Origin: Vicugna pacos | Lineage: Eukaryota; Chordata; Mammalia; Artiodactyla; Camelidae | Direction: 5' to 3' | DNA length: 64,000 nucleotides | Assembly (NCBI RefSeq): GCF_048564905.1 | Contig: NC_133013.1 | Span: 26,115,605-26,179,604, forward strand | Shown: in pieces, positions 47,334-59,479 of the stretch | How positions within the stretch are numbered: position 1 is the first letter of the stretch | Layout of the letters: each line of letters starts with the position of its first letter | The notes under the pieces: generated by a model | The model's database searches: none | What the model saw: only the letters and a program-made list of their open reading frames with translations | What the model was told of the DNA's origin: nothing | Position numbers and translations under genes: made by a program

Positions 47334-47359
47334 CTGCAAGTCTTAAACATACCTTCCTT

Positions 47360-47515
47360 CCACCTTCATAACTGCACTGAGATGGATTTTCCCCACTGGA
47401 GCCTCTCCTCCAGTGGATTGCAAGCCCCTTGAGGGCAGGAATCATCAGTGTGCTTCCCGGAGCTGGCACAGGGTTGGCGCATAGTAGGTTCTCAGTGAAT
47501 GTACATTGAATGAAC
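47360..47515 (+). mobile_element. L2 3' end
   Basis: GCAAGCCCCTTGAGGGCAGG, GGCACAGGGTTGGCGCATAG and GAATGTACATTGAATGAACA are the sense 3' terminus of L2, lying just after the camelid SINE. Confidence 0.75.
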
Positions 47516-48699
47516 ATGCCTCACGCTCAGGCACTCGGTAGGCCTCCATTGCCCTCAGGACCTAAACCCCTCTTCAGGTCCACAGTGGGGGCCTTGAGCC
47601 CCAAAGTCCTCCCAGAGGAGGGGGTGTCATTCTGGGTCTTGGAGGAGCCAAAGGGCAAGAAGGGCACTTTGCCTGACCCTCCGGCTCTTCAAGGCACCGA
47701 CCTCTGCTGGAAGCACTGAAGCATCCACTCAGTTTTGTTTTGCTTTGTTTGCTTTTTAATTAAAGGCATCATTGCAAGACTGAGGGATGAATTCATGCTT
47801 TTCAATAAAGGAATCTTCAAATCAAATAGCCCTTGTAGCTGCTGCATCAATCCACTGGAGCACTAGCCACAGAGATAACTCGTTCACGAAGTAACGGAGT
47901 GAGGATGGGACATTGTGAGATGTCAGTTAAGTGAATTTTTGCTTCATCAAGTGCCTTTTCCCCATAACGTTTATACATTCTGAAGGCCCAGTGGATGCCA
48001 GGGAGGGATGGGCTTGGCTAATCTGGCTTACCAGGTCTTCTCATCTCTCTCCTAAGTAAGACCCTGCTGGGATGCGGCTGTGGGAGAGCCTGGGGTCAGA
48101 CCTCCCTCCTGGAGGCCCAGCAGAGCGCACCTGGGCCCAGGTTGTCATTCTATACTGTTCCCCTCGCATCTGGCTGCCCGGAAGCTCCGGGTTTGCAGTG
48201 AGAGCCCCCTTCACTACGGAGAATGGAGCTTCATGTCCTAGGACACCTTCCTCTCCTCCCCCACCTCCCACCCCCCAACTCCTCCTAGTCCTCCTCGATT
48301 CGCAGGTGCAAGGCAAGCATTGCCCGGTCTTCCTTCACAAGGAAGCCAACACTTCTCTGCTTTTTTAAGGTGTGAGCTCTGGGCTGCGGACAGAACAATG
48401 GCGAACGGCTGTGTGGAGTGAATCACTCTCTCACCCGATCGCCCCTGTCAGCAGTGGCACCCCTAGGACGGCTGGATGAGGTAGGGGCTCAGCTGTGGGG
48501 CAGGCTCAATCTACATTAGGAATTAGGGCTCAGGGAGAGGCCAAGGAGGGGACGCAGTCAGGGCAAGGGAGGGGCTCAGCCTGCTCTCCTTGACTCAGCG
48601 CCCTGATCTCCAGTGTAAACCATCCTTCACATACAAAAATTCAAAACAACGTGTCCCGCTCTGGTTTTAAAACCTCCCATGAAAAAAAGAAAAAAAAAA

Positions 48700-48955
48700 A
48701 ACTTCAGCGGTTCCTCGTGGCCTTTAGGATCACGCTTAAGACCCTCCTAGCTTGGTCTCTGCTGGTTCTCTGCCTTCCTGGCCACTCCCATCCATGCAGC
48801 TTTCGTTCAAGGCAGGTGAGCTGCTCGCAGTCCCTGAAGTGGCTGCTGCCCTCTGGCCTCTCTGTTCCCAAGGCCACTTCCCCTCCCGGGACTGACTCTG
48901 CTTCCCCTCAGGACTGTGCAGGGCCCCGAAGCTCCAGCTCTAGCGCTGAGCAAAG
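48700..48955 (+). mobile_element. L2 fragment
   Basis: GGCCTTTAGGATCACGCTTA and AGCTTGGTCTCTGCTGGTTC are sense L2 phrases. An A-rich stretch (48679-48700) sits at the left edge. Confidence 0.6.
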
Positions 48956-49499
48956 CCGGGTTTGATCCCTGCTTTATCACTTGCTGACTGTGGGGCTTGG
49001 GGCAAGTAGCTTAGCCTCATCTGAGCACAGAGGACAGTTACAGCACCCGGGCATGGGCCGGGGTCAGGTTTTCAGGGTTTTGGGCTAAAACCACAGACAG
49101 GGTTTAACACATATTACTCATTTTAATCACTTCGTTATTCCCTGTTGTGTTTATGTCTGATGAAGACTGGGCATCCCATTCTTACCCCTTTCCTGGTGGC
49201 CCTCCTGGACTGCTGTGATTGGAAAGCTAAAAATGACACTTACTAGGTCCTCTACCACTGAGGATGAGCTCAGTTCCAGCAATGCGAGGCACTTTGGCAA
49301 GACCCGGACCGCAAATTTGGAGGCCATCTTTGGCTGCTCTGGGCCCGCAAGCCTGGTTGTGGAAATGCAGCCACATTGCAGGGTTGAGTCTTCAGACTCA
49401 CGGGTGCTGGCAGGCAGCAGCATGACCCCTGCTCCCCGGCCCAGCCACAGCAGCGAGGTCCTGAACCCAGTGCCTCCAGGAATTCCTCCCTACACCCCA

Positions 49500-49863
49500 T
49501 GTTTCTTTGCTGCCATAATCGAGTGCCACAAACTCACAGGCTTAAAACAACATGAACTGATTCTCTTAACTCTGGAGGTCAGAAGTCCAAAATCAATCTC
49601 ATTGGACTAAAACCAAGGTGGGCAGTCCCGTGTCCCACTGGAGGCTCTAGGGGAGAATCGTTTCCCCGGCTTTTCTCGCGGTTTGATGTTGCTTGCACTC
49701 CTTGGTTCATGGCCCCTTCCTCCATCTACAAGCCGGATCCTGCTTCTGTCACCCTGTTTCTTTCTTTCTTTTTCCCCTGGCTCTCCTTTCCTGCCTCCCT
49801 CCTATCTAACCTCCCTTGGGTTATGTTGAGCCCACCTGGATAATCCAGGGTACTCTCCCCATC
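49500..49863. mobile_element. Old interspersed repeat, left part (family not assigned)
   Basis: The sequence CTGCCATAATCGAGTGCCAC, then GGCTTAAAACAACATGAACT, GGAGGTCAGAAGTCC and GGATAATCCAGGGTACTCTC belongs to a familiar dispersed mammalian repeat with a target-like arrangement. I could not place it in a family from memory, and it may be of LTR or DNA-transposon origin. It continues after the inserted LINE-1 at 50610-50700 (TTAATCACATCTGCAAAGTG, then TATTCACAGGTTCC). It is old and degraded. Confidence 0.6.
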
Positions 49864-49874
49864 TCAGGATTCTT

Positions 49875-50311
49875 TGTTTTCATTGAAGTATAGTTGATTT
49901 GTTACATTGTGTTAGTTTTAGGTGTACAGCAAAGCGGTTCAGGTTTGTCCTTCAGATTACATTCTACTATAACTCATTATAGGATATTGAATAAGGTTCC
50001 CTGTACTATACAGCCCATTTTTGTTGCTTCCCTACTCTGTGTGTAGTGGTTTGTTAATCCCGTACTCCTCACTTGTTTCTCCCTCTTTCCCTCCCTCCCC
50101 CCTTTGGCAACCATAAGTTTGTTTTCTACACCTGTGGGTCTGCTTCTGTTTTGTATATAGACTCATTTGTATTACTTTTAGATCCCACATGTAAGTGATA
50201 CCATATAGTATTTGTCTTTCTGGCTTACTTCACTAAATATAATATTCTCTAGATCCAACCATGTTGCTGCAAATGCAATAGTTCGTTCTTCTTTATGGCT
50301 GAGTAAGATTC

Positions 50312-50384
<73 letters not shown>

Positions 50385-50598
50385 CATTGTGTGTGTGTAT
50401 ATATGTATAATGACTAAGATTCCATAAAATGACTTCCAATACTATGTTGAGTGGAAGCAGTGAGAGTGAACATCTTTGTCTTGTTCTTGAATTTAGTAGG
50501 ATTCAGCTTTTCACACCGAGTGTTATGTTGGCTGTGGGTCTGTTGTAAATGGCTTTGTTATGTTGATATATATTCCCTCTGTACCCACTTTGGTGAGA
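49875..50598 (-). mobile_element. Artiodactyl LINE-1, 5'-truncated, antisense
   Basis: Read on the minus strand the element runs from a segment matching L1 ORF2 (right end, about 50410-50598) into a 3' UTR of the artiodactyl type; its + strand complement contains the familiar phrases CATTGAAGTATAGTTGATTT and TTTTAGGTGTACAGCAAAGC. Most of ORF2 is missing and the join between ORF2 and 3' UTR is occupied by a (TA)n run (50316-50381), so the copy is dead. Near-identical 11-base flanks (49864-49874 and 50599-50609, two mismatches) look like its target duplication. Confidence 0.85.
50316..50381. repeat. (TA)n microsatellite
   Basis: About 66 bases of almost pure TA dinucleotide with two short ACA interruptions lie inside the antisense LINE-1. 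Such tracts are length-polymorphic and can form cruciforms. Confidence 0.95.
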
Positions 50599-50609
50599 TC
50601 AAGACTCTT

Positions 50610-50700
50610 AATCACATCTGCAAAGTGTCCTTTACCATTATAAGATAATATTCACAGGTTCCAGAAATGAGGACGTGGGCATTGCCGGACGGGGGGATTG
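50610..50700. mobile_element. Old interspersed repeat, right part after the LINE-1 insertion
   Basis: The phrases AATCACATCTGCAAAGTG and AATATTCACAGGTTCC are the normal continuation of the repeat whose left part ends at 49863. This shows the two halves were one element before the LINE-1 entered. Confidence 0.6.
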
Positions 50701-50799
50701 CTCCAGCGTCCCACAGCGCCTCTCACTGCAGCCAAGGTAGCCGCCTCCTGGCTGGTCCCTTCCGGGCTATTCTGGGAGTCATTCCTGGAGACCCAGCCC

Positions 50800-51090
50800 C
50801 AAGCCTGCTCCTTCAGCCCTTCCAACAATTTTGCAAACACCCTGCATGCAACCCCTTTCTGCTTAAAATCCAGTAGCTTCTGTTTCCTACACACAACCAT
50901 GACTGAAATACCGATCATCCTCCACGTCTCAGTTCAAATGTCACATATTTGGGAAGCCTTCCCCAATTCCTCCAAGCTTCCTTGCTCCCAACTCTGGACC
51001 CCACAGCTCCTCCTAGACCGAATCTCCCTGGTGGATCGTGACCTCTCCGTGCAGCTACAGCACAGGATCAAACATAAAGAAAGGCTACAT
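50800..51090 (+). mobile_element. L2 fragment
   Basis: GCTTAAAATCCAGTAGCTTC, CTCAGTTCAAATGTCACATA and GGGAAGCCTTCCCCAATTCC follow the sense L2 3' region. Confidence 0.7.
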
Positions 51091-54000
51091 AAATAACTGA
51101 ACCAGAGGCCATCAGCTGAGAGCAACCATCTGAGCATTAAGCCTTGGGGGTGGACAGAGACAAGCGTGGCCTAGGAAGGTGGGGATCAGCCAGGGTGGGG
51201 CCTGGCTGCGTGGGCAGCTAGCAACACGAGAAGGGGAGCCTGCGATAAGAGTGCCACCTCAACCTCGCAAAACCCCCAGGGCTCAGAGGGAAATCAGAAG
51301 GAATTTTCAGATACAGAAGCAAGTCAGCAGCTGAACAGATGTGAAACAGTACATTCTTCTGCTCCAGAGCTGCTGACCAGTCTGGGACTTCATGGCTCTG
51401 AATGCAGAAATGCAGAAACAATGGCGTGTGATGGAAGGGGCAGGCCCTGATCCACAGGAGGATGTGAAGGGTCAAATCTAGAAAACAACCGATGAGCAGA
51501 GGCTGAGTCTTCCTTGGATGGAGGCAAAAAAGGAAACAGGCCAAATGATGTCCTCAGTCTACGACCAGGCCGTGACTCCAGCTCACCTGGGACGGACCCC
51601 AGAACCCAGAAGGGCATGCCCGTGCCTGGGTGTACATGGAGCAAGGAACCTGTCCCTTTAGATGCATGCAACAAATCAAAGGGAACTCTGTGTACCCCTT
51701 AGAGGACGTGCATATGAAGATGGGACAGTAGGGGAGATAGCCCTGCAGAAGACATCCCCGCCTCCCTGGCCAGCAAGAACCAACAAGCCCAAACTGGAAA
51801 ACTCAGAGGGTCTGCCCTGCGTGTGGCTGTTGCATGTCGTGACATCAGGTGGACTCCCTGTCCTTCCTGAGCCTCAGTCTCCTCCATCTGTACAGTGGGA
51901 ATAGCAGACTCTTAGGGAAATAAGGAAAGATCTTAGGGAAATAAGGAAAACAAGAAAGCACCGTGCAAAGTAGGAGGTTAGGCAGGGCAGAGGAGTGGGA
52001 GATGCAGATCCTGCACTGTGGCAGGAAGGCGGCTCTGGCTGAGGAGGAGGCCTGGGAGGCCTGGGGTGTCACTAATGAGGCCCCAGCAGACAGGGCTGGG
52101 CATGAGCGAGCTTAGGGAAGCAGCCCTCCTCCATCTCGATGCTCAGCACACTTCAAATTAATAATTAAAATGCTTCCTGTCAGATTCCAGCCTGACACGT
52201 AATTAGAGCAGCTCCAGGCTTTAGGCGATGGTGATGAAAACAGTTCTTGTTAGAAAGAGACTTTTCTGGGGATGAGCCGGGTGAGGATAGAACCTTCCTC
52301 CCCAAATTTCGCTGTCAAGGCCTCCCTCCATCTGCATTCCGGACAGATACAGACAGGGGTTTTCCTGCCAGCCTGGGGAGGGGCGGAGGCATAGGGAGGA
52401 GCATTCACTTCCCCACTGTCTGCACAAGGAGGAGGTTGGACCAGGTGACATCCTAACTGACAGGAGAGGGTGGCACGGGGGTCCATGCATGGAGGAGGGC
52501 AGGAGGGGACTCCTTGGACTTTCAAAAGCCAGACACAAATCTGGGGCCAGCTGCAGATCCCAAATGCCACCCCAACATATGTACACAAGGTATTGCTGTC
52601 AGAGCCTTTCCTCCCAGGGCTGCTGGGGAGTACCTGAGTTCAGGGGTCAGGGCCCCCCAGGCCCCTCCCTATCAACCCATGGCACCCATCACTTCCTTCT
52701 AGAGCACAGCTCTTCCTATCAACAAAGTGGGGCCCGGACCCAGCAGTCCTAGGCCCCAGCCCCTGGGCATCCCAGTTCCCCGGGGGCACAGCTTGGAGGT
52801 GCTGTCCATGGTTCTGGTTCCAGAGACACCTCTAGTTTTCAGGCTCCTCCCCTGTCAGTTCTCCCAGGGCCTCAGCCAGGCTCCTCAACCCCTTCCCCCA
52901 GAGTACAGTCCCTGAGCCTTGTCAAACCACCCTGCCTCCTCACCTGCCACCAGGCCTGGCCCCCTAAGGAAGGGAGGGGACCCCCCTTCCTGCTTAGCTC
53001 ATTCAGGGAGAACCCCAAGTGCTCAACCCTGGGGCTTCACCCTGATGGGCCTGCCCTTAGGAGCTTGGCACTCAGAGCTCATGCCAAAGCTACCTATTAG
53101 GAGAAGAAATTCACTTTAAAGCAATGTTGTGTTGCTTCATTGAAGTTGCCTTCATAAATATTTTAAAGGTGTTTATTAGGAAAACCACAGGAGCAGAGAG
53201 GAGGCTGCTGAGGCTGAGAGGAGAGATGTCCTGTGAGGCCTCAGCCGCCACTGCCGCCACCACCAGCGCAACGTCTCCCTCGGGGGCGCTGGCCCTTTGG
53301 GGGCTGCAAAGAGGAGAAGCCCACTTTGTTGGGCTGCCCTCCCCCACTTGCAGGAGGTGGCTGCTCCAAGGCCATGTTCCTGTCCTTGGATTGAACCCCA
53401 GAGGGCGATATAACAGAGTCTTATGGACCCAGTGCTGAGCTGGGGCAGGAGCCTCGGGGGCTCTCCTCTAAGCACAGCTCCCAGCCGCTGGGCAGTTGCT
53501 CCCCTTCTCTGACTCAGCAGTACAGGGTAAAGAGCTGGGAGGTCCCTTCCCGGACAGGCTGACGTGCCCAGATTTGTCGATGCTTTCCTCCTCTCTCCTG
53601 TCCCCACTCCCTCACCTGTCCCCTCCCCCCATGCACATACCGACCAGGGCTGCAGCAGAGCCAGAGCAGGTGCACGGGGCCAGACAACCATCCCAGCAGC
53701 CCCTCAGCCCAGGCCTGTCAGCCTCGCCTTGCCCCACTCCAGTGGGCAGGGAGAGCCCAGCTTGTGGCCTGGGGAGGGGGTAAGAATGGTGTCTCCTGCC
53801 CCAGCTTCCCTCTGTGGGGGTGGGGCAGGGATGGAGGTGCCATGGCTGCCTCTGACACAGCTCTTCTCCTTGGGAAAGAGCCTCTTTCTCTTCCCCAAGC
53901 CAAAGCCAACAAGCCAATTAAACCCCGAGAAAGCAAATCAATCTGCAGGCCAAGGGATTACACTGATCTGCAGTGCTGGTACCCAGGGGGCCATGGCTGC

Positions 54001-56339
54001 CTCCCCTTCACGCCTGGAGCTCCTTCTACTGCTGTCTTCAGCTGAGCGGTGAGCAGCCCTCCCCACCCACCGCTGTCCTCTACCACCCCCCAACCCCGCC
54101 ACCCACCCTCTGACTGCCTGCCTGTCCCATCTCTGTTTGTCTCAGGTCAAATCTCTCTCCTTTGTATGGCCTGAGCCTGAGGCCATCTGTTGAGGCCCAT
54201 CCGTTCACACCGCACAGTGCAGGTGAGGGGGCCCCATGAGGCCTCTGTCCTCTGGGCGATCTCTCTCCATCTTAGTCACCCAGGGAAGGGGGTGCTACTC
54301 TTGCCCCCATTTTACAGACACGACCTGCAAGGGCACAGAATACCCAGCACCCCAAGGGTTAGCAGGTAGCGTCCCCCACCCAGAGCGTGGGAGTGGGCTA
54401 ATGGAGCCTAGGGAAACTTCTCTGGTAAATAGAAAGAGAGAATGCCTTGCAATTACCGTATCAATTGTTTCTGGGTAAATAGGGGCTTCTAAGAGATTTT
54501 TAAAATAGATTATTCCTTTAACTAGGTTAAGCACCCTTTGGCAGCCTCATTTACATTCTTCATTTGCTGAAAAATCTTTGTTCAGGGATAGTGTGGAAGC
54601 AAACTTCAGCCTCAGTCTGAATCCCATTCAGACACTGGACTAAGGTGGTTTGAATACTTCCCTGCCTGCAGTGTTCCAGAGGTCAGGGGCTGCTCTGTGC
54701 CCTGGGCTGGGTGGGGGAAATCGAGACCTGATCTGGGGAGAAGAAATGAATTTCCAGAGACCAGTGAAGGAGCCGGAGCTTTCTTACGTCTGTGAAACAC
54801 GGAGGTGCGCCCAGAGGGCCGCACGGGAGGGAGTGTGTAGGATCCGCACAGGCACAGAAGACAGAGGGCAGACCCGCTGGGAGGAGAGCTTGAACAAAGC
54901 TTAGAAACAGGATAGAACGTGGTCCGTGCAACTTCTGCCACTCCATCAGTCACCTCTGTCCCCTTCTCCCTCATCGCTCACCCTCCAGACAGAGCAAACT
55001 GCGCCCCTCTTCCAGCATGGCAGAGCCCGCTCCACAAATGCCCCAGGTCTGGAGGCCCTGGTTGCCAGCACAGTCTGGGGCTGACCCAGATCCTCCCGGC
55101 TGCAGCGGGTGGGCGGGCACTCTGAAGGGCAGCCCGGGTAGATGCCAAGGAGATCAGCAGCCTGGCCGTGCCTCCCAGGTCACCAAGGACCTCGGCATCG
55201 TCAGCCAAGGAGGCCGAGCTCCCCCTGCCACCTGGCCAGCTTCGGGTTCTCAGAATGTTTGCTGAAGCAGCCACAGCGAGCACAGGGACTTCAGCGCAAT
55301 TATGAAAGCTATAGGAACAAGAAGGAATGTGCTCATTCATCAGCAGCAAGTTACACTAAATTCTCCTGGCAAATAAAGCAAAACAGTTCAGTGGCTGGAA
55401 GAGACACATGTTGGTCCTTACTCCCAACGCTCGGAGAGTAGGGGTCACATTCTGTAGGAACTGTTTAGAGAGGATATTGAAACATAAGAGGCAGGAAGCG
55501 AGTGGAACAGGGTGCAGACCAGGACTCGGGGAGCCCAACAGTCTGTGAACTATGGGACTAGACAGGTGGACTCCTGATAGGTAAGTTTTGAGATTGAGGA
55601 AGGACTAGAGGCCAGAGACCCTGCAGGAGGGCGGCGGGGAGGAAGTGGTAGAAAAGAGATGCTATGCTCAGGTGATTCTGGATACGGCATGTCTACAGAG
55701 CACTGGAGGCCGCAGGATATCCAGGGGCAGAAGCACATTTGAGGCAGAGATGGAAGAAATTAGGAAGGGCATGAAGGCTACTTCCTTGAGCCTGGCACAC
55801 GTGCACAGACTGATGGGCTGCAAGGAGCAGGACAGATGGTCCTTCCCTTTGCAGAGAACACTGTGCTGGAGGGAGGGAGCCGGAACCAGCCGCGTGGCAC
55901 TGCACATCTGGAAGCCTGGGGGCGACAAGGGAGGGAGACAGAGGGAGAAGGGGAGCCAGTGGGAGGAAGAGGGAGGAGCCCCCTATTTCCAGTACTCAGG
56001 CTGAAGGGGGCTGAGCCATCACTGCTGGTGCCCCCCAACTTTTCTCACTTCCCCAGAGCCTGGGTGCTTGGTCTGACTTGACCGAGGGCAGGAACTCAGG
56101 GTTCCTGCTCCCCTCTGGGCCCCACAACACAGGGAACAGGGCCCCCTTTTCTTCACACGAAACAGGATCACTTCCCTTAACCTTCCTTGTCCTTGTATTT
56201 TCTGTGCCTCCTTTAGTCAGAAAACAAACACCCCTTGGTCTGATTCAGTGACAGTTAAAACAGCTGGCTTGTCTCAGGTGCCTGGTCTCAAAAGCCTCTG
56301 CTCAGGGTTGTTCCTCTGAATTCTATTTTGCATTAACTT

Positions 56340-56500
56340 GTAAGCCAGGGTGGAGCCCCTGGGGTATGCACATCAAACATTTAGCAATGATCTCTATCAG
56401 CTGCATCAGAACTTCTGGAGATGGTGCCCAGACATCAGTATTGTTAAAAATCCAAGTAATTCTAGGGTGCAGCCAGGGTTTAGAACCACTGGACTAAGGG
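56340..56500. mobile_element. MER5 DNA transposon remnant
   Basis: ATCAGAACTTCTGGAGATGG, CAGTATTGTTAAAAATCCAA and GGTTTAGAACCACTGGACTA, in this order, are a MER5-type hAT remnant with its terminal inverted repeat end on the right. Confidence 0.7.
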
Positions 56501-57384
56501 GACCCAGGGCTGTATCACTAGGAGCATAGTGCTCAGGACCAAGGAGGTGAGAGACTGGCCTATGATGACCTAAAACATTTCAATCCATGCCAGGGCCTCA
56601 GTCTGAAAGGGACAAAGAGGAAACATGTCCAAGGAGGGTGATGGGGCTGAAGAAACCATGTCAGCTGAGGGAAGTTGAAGGGAAGGGGTTATTTTGCGGT
56701 TCAGGTGCTGGGGAAAGGCTGGGGACAAAGGTCACAGACCCTCTGTGTCTGAGGGCTGTTCTGGGTCTGCCCCAGGAGATCCGTGTTTCCTGTGCTCTAA
56801 CAAGCACCACCTCATTAGTGGTGCAGCAGTGTCACCATAATTACCTGGAGCTGGTGGAGCCAAACGGCAGGTCATAAACACCCTCAGACACAAGTGCAGG
56901 ACATTGAACTTGCCCTCAGACACCTGCAGCCAATGAGATGCTAATGAATGTCCTGGGCGCCCCATTCATTGCGGTCAGGTGTGGTCAGATGCAGGGCTCG
57001 GCCCACGCTTACATGGTTGCTCTCCCCGGCCCAGGAAGAGGCAGGCCTAGTCCATTCCAGGACTGGGGTCCCAGAAACATGAAGACCGTCAGGTCCTTGC
57101 CTGGCGATCTGAGGCAGCGGCTGCCACAAGGTAGGCGGTGAAGGGGAAGGCAGTGCAGAGGAGGTGGGGGAGGAAGAGATGGCCACAGGCCTCGCCTTCC
57201 GCTGAGTCGGGCTCCGCTGCTGAGGTCCCCGAGAGCCCGGCTGGGGCGGGATTCCCAGCACGACTGCTGCCCTGGGTCTGTTTTGCTAGTGGCCCTATGT
57301 GTTCTTTGCTCGCACATTCTTGCTGCCACAGGTACTGGCTAAAAAAAGGCAGCCCTAACAGGTGGAAGCTCTACCAACGTTTAC

Positions 57385-57744
57385 AACGTGCAGGCCTGTG
57401 ACCCTGTGATTCCACTTCTGGGCTCCATACTGTGGACTCCGGAGCACAAGGCTGCATTATTTGTATCCAAACTATAGAAACTGGCAAAATATATTCTAGA
57501 GCAGCAGCGCTATGAAATACTATGTAGCCATTTAAAAAGACTGAGGGAGGTCTCTGGAAGAAGCTAGACCCAGAAAAGTTTATACGGCAGGACTCCATTT
57601 ATATGACGTTCAGGAACAAGCAAAACAAATCGTGGTGCCAGCAGCCAGAGCAGTGTTCACGGTGGGGCCGTGGCCTGGGGAGGGAGGAGGGAGCTTCCTG
57701 GGATCTGCAAGTGCTCTATGTCTTGAACTGGGTGACACTGTGCT
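57385..57744 (+). mobile_element. Old L1M 3'-end fragment, left part
   Basis: The stretch contains GTGATTCCACTTCTGGGCTC, AATACTATGTAGCCATTTAA and CTCCATTTATATGACGTTCA, typical of the 3' region of old mammalian L1M elements in sense orientation. It is interrupted on the right by the solo LTR. The likely tail, ATGCTACACCTCAATATAAAA, reappears near 58354-58378. Confidence 0.75.
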
Positions 57745-57749
57745 CACAA

Positions 57750-58151
57750 TGCAGCAATGGGCCGGTGACGCGGGTTGGTAAAAGAATCACCAGAGACCGA
57801 GAAAAGTTTAAGGAAGTTTAATAGTTACTCTGCTATAGGCAACAGGGGGCCACACAGAGGAGAGGTGCCTGAGTGAGTGCCACTGAGTGCCGAGGGTGGC
57901 CGTGCAGGGTCTTTTATTGGGGGGAGGGGGCTGTGCACACAAGGAAGCGGGGGCTACATGATGAATTAGTGCACAGGTCCCTGATTGGTTGTAAGATCTG
58001 TCGGGGACTCTCTGAACAGTAGGATTTACTTTGATAAGGTTTTACTTTGTCAAGTAGGTTTTACTGGGAAGGGCAGAGTGTGAGTCCTGTCCACCGAGGG
58101 TATTGTGAGCCGGGCTGTCTTCTGGGGTGAGGAGTCCGGCCAGGGTAAACA
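57750..58151 (-). mobile_element. Solo LTR of an endogenous retrovirus (fossil)
   Basis: A 402-base block starts TG and ends CA and is flanked by the 5-base duplication CACAA (57745-57749 and 58152-58156). Read on the minus strand it contains an AATAAA-type signal near its middle (minus strand AATAAAAGACCC, about 57908-57919) and U3/R/U5-like order. No internal retroviral region is attached, so it is a solo LTR left by recombination. The family is not assigned; the clear ends and duplication suggest moderate rather than very old age. Confidence 0.7.
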
Positions 58152-58279
58152 CACAACAGGAGATATCTTTATCCTGCAGAAATGCAGGTGTGCGGAGGGT
58201 CCTGCAATGGCTCCAGGCACACAGAGCCCAGGAGTGGTGGTTTACGTCAACTTCAGAGCGGCTTCAGAGCGTGCCAGGG

Positions 58280-58385
58280 GGCTCCCTGGGTGATGCTTAC
58301 GTGGGTAAATCCACGGGGCCATACACTGAGGGCCAGCATTGTTTCCACCCCAGATGTATGCTACACCTCAATATAAAAGGTAAAG
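58280..58385 (+). mobile_element. Probable L1M 3' tail, right part
   Basis: GGTGATGCTTACGTGGGTAA and ATGCTACACCTCAATATAAA resemble the last part of an L1M 3' UTR, which would continue the fragment at 57385-57744. The block between 58157 and 58280 is not recognised. Confidence 0.5.
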
Positions 58386-59479
58386 AAAAAGAACTGACTT
58401 AAGAAAATGGTAAAGAAAACAGAAAAAAAGTTGCAGGACAGTATGTACAATTTCATTTTTATCGATGTGTGAGCCTGGGGGAAAGTCTCAAAGGATTGCG
58501 AACCCTTCCTTCATGTTGCTTCCCCTCCGAGTAGGGGCGGGGGGCTGGAGGTGAAGACTGCTGCCCCCATGCCCCCCACATTCCCGCCGCTCATTCACAG
58601 CAGCCTCTGGTCCTGCTTCTCGGTGGGTGCCTTGCACGTGGAGGCCTGGGTTTGGGGATCCTTGGGGCAAACTTTGGCTTCGCATCTCAGTGTAAGGCTT
58701 GGGCTTTGCAACAAGAGCTTTGGATGTTGCCCAGCTCAGATTCTGCCAGGGTGTCTGCTCATGGGCCCACGCGTACCAGCATCCTGCTTGGCAGGCGCCT
58801 CGAGGGATGGGCGAGGTCAGGTGCCTCTCCCCGCACAGACCCCACGGAAGGCGCCCCTCACGCCTGTGAGCAGAAGAGCGCGCGCTAGAAGAGGAAGTGA
58901 GCCAGGGGAGAAGGCAGGCTGACTCAGGCCCCCCAGCTGTTCCGTTTGCACCCCTCAACCCGCCTCCTCCTTTTAAGTAGCCAGAGCCACTAGTAGGTCT
59001 CCATGGCCTTGGTTACAAATGGTCCTGGAGGTGAATTCCAGTCACACCTCGAGCCAGGAAAATGAACCCTTGCTCTGTCCCCTCTTTAATATGGATGTGA
59101 CACCTGCAGGCTACCACTTGTCACCCGGTAGGAATTATTTCTCCACTAAAATGCGGGAGTTGGAGCTTTGCCCAGGAAGGGCAGCTAAAAATACTACTGT
59201 CTGGGGCACCAGTGACCGGGGGACTGAGTGGCCACCTTCCTCACCCTTCAGCCCCTAGGAAAGCCCGACGCCTGCTGGGCACCCCCTGGAGCACCTGGTA
59301 CAGCGTCCTGTCTGAGCCTCGCCCCAGCCCTCTCAGAAGGAAAAAGCCCTGGTCACCGTGCCTGCTTTACAGACGGGCAAGCAGGTTCAGACAGCTGTGC
59401 TCCACCCACAAACCCACCGAGGGAGCAGGAGCGTGCCACCCGACCGCAGGGAGGGGGAGAGACGCCATCAGCGTGCACC

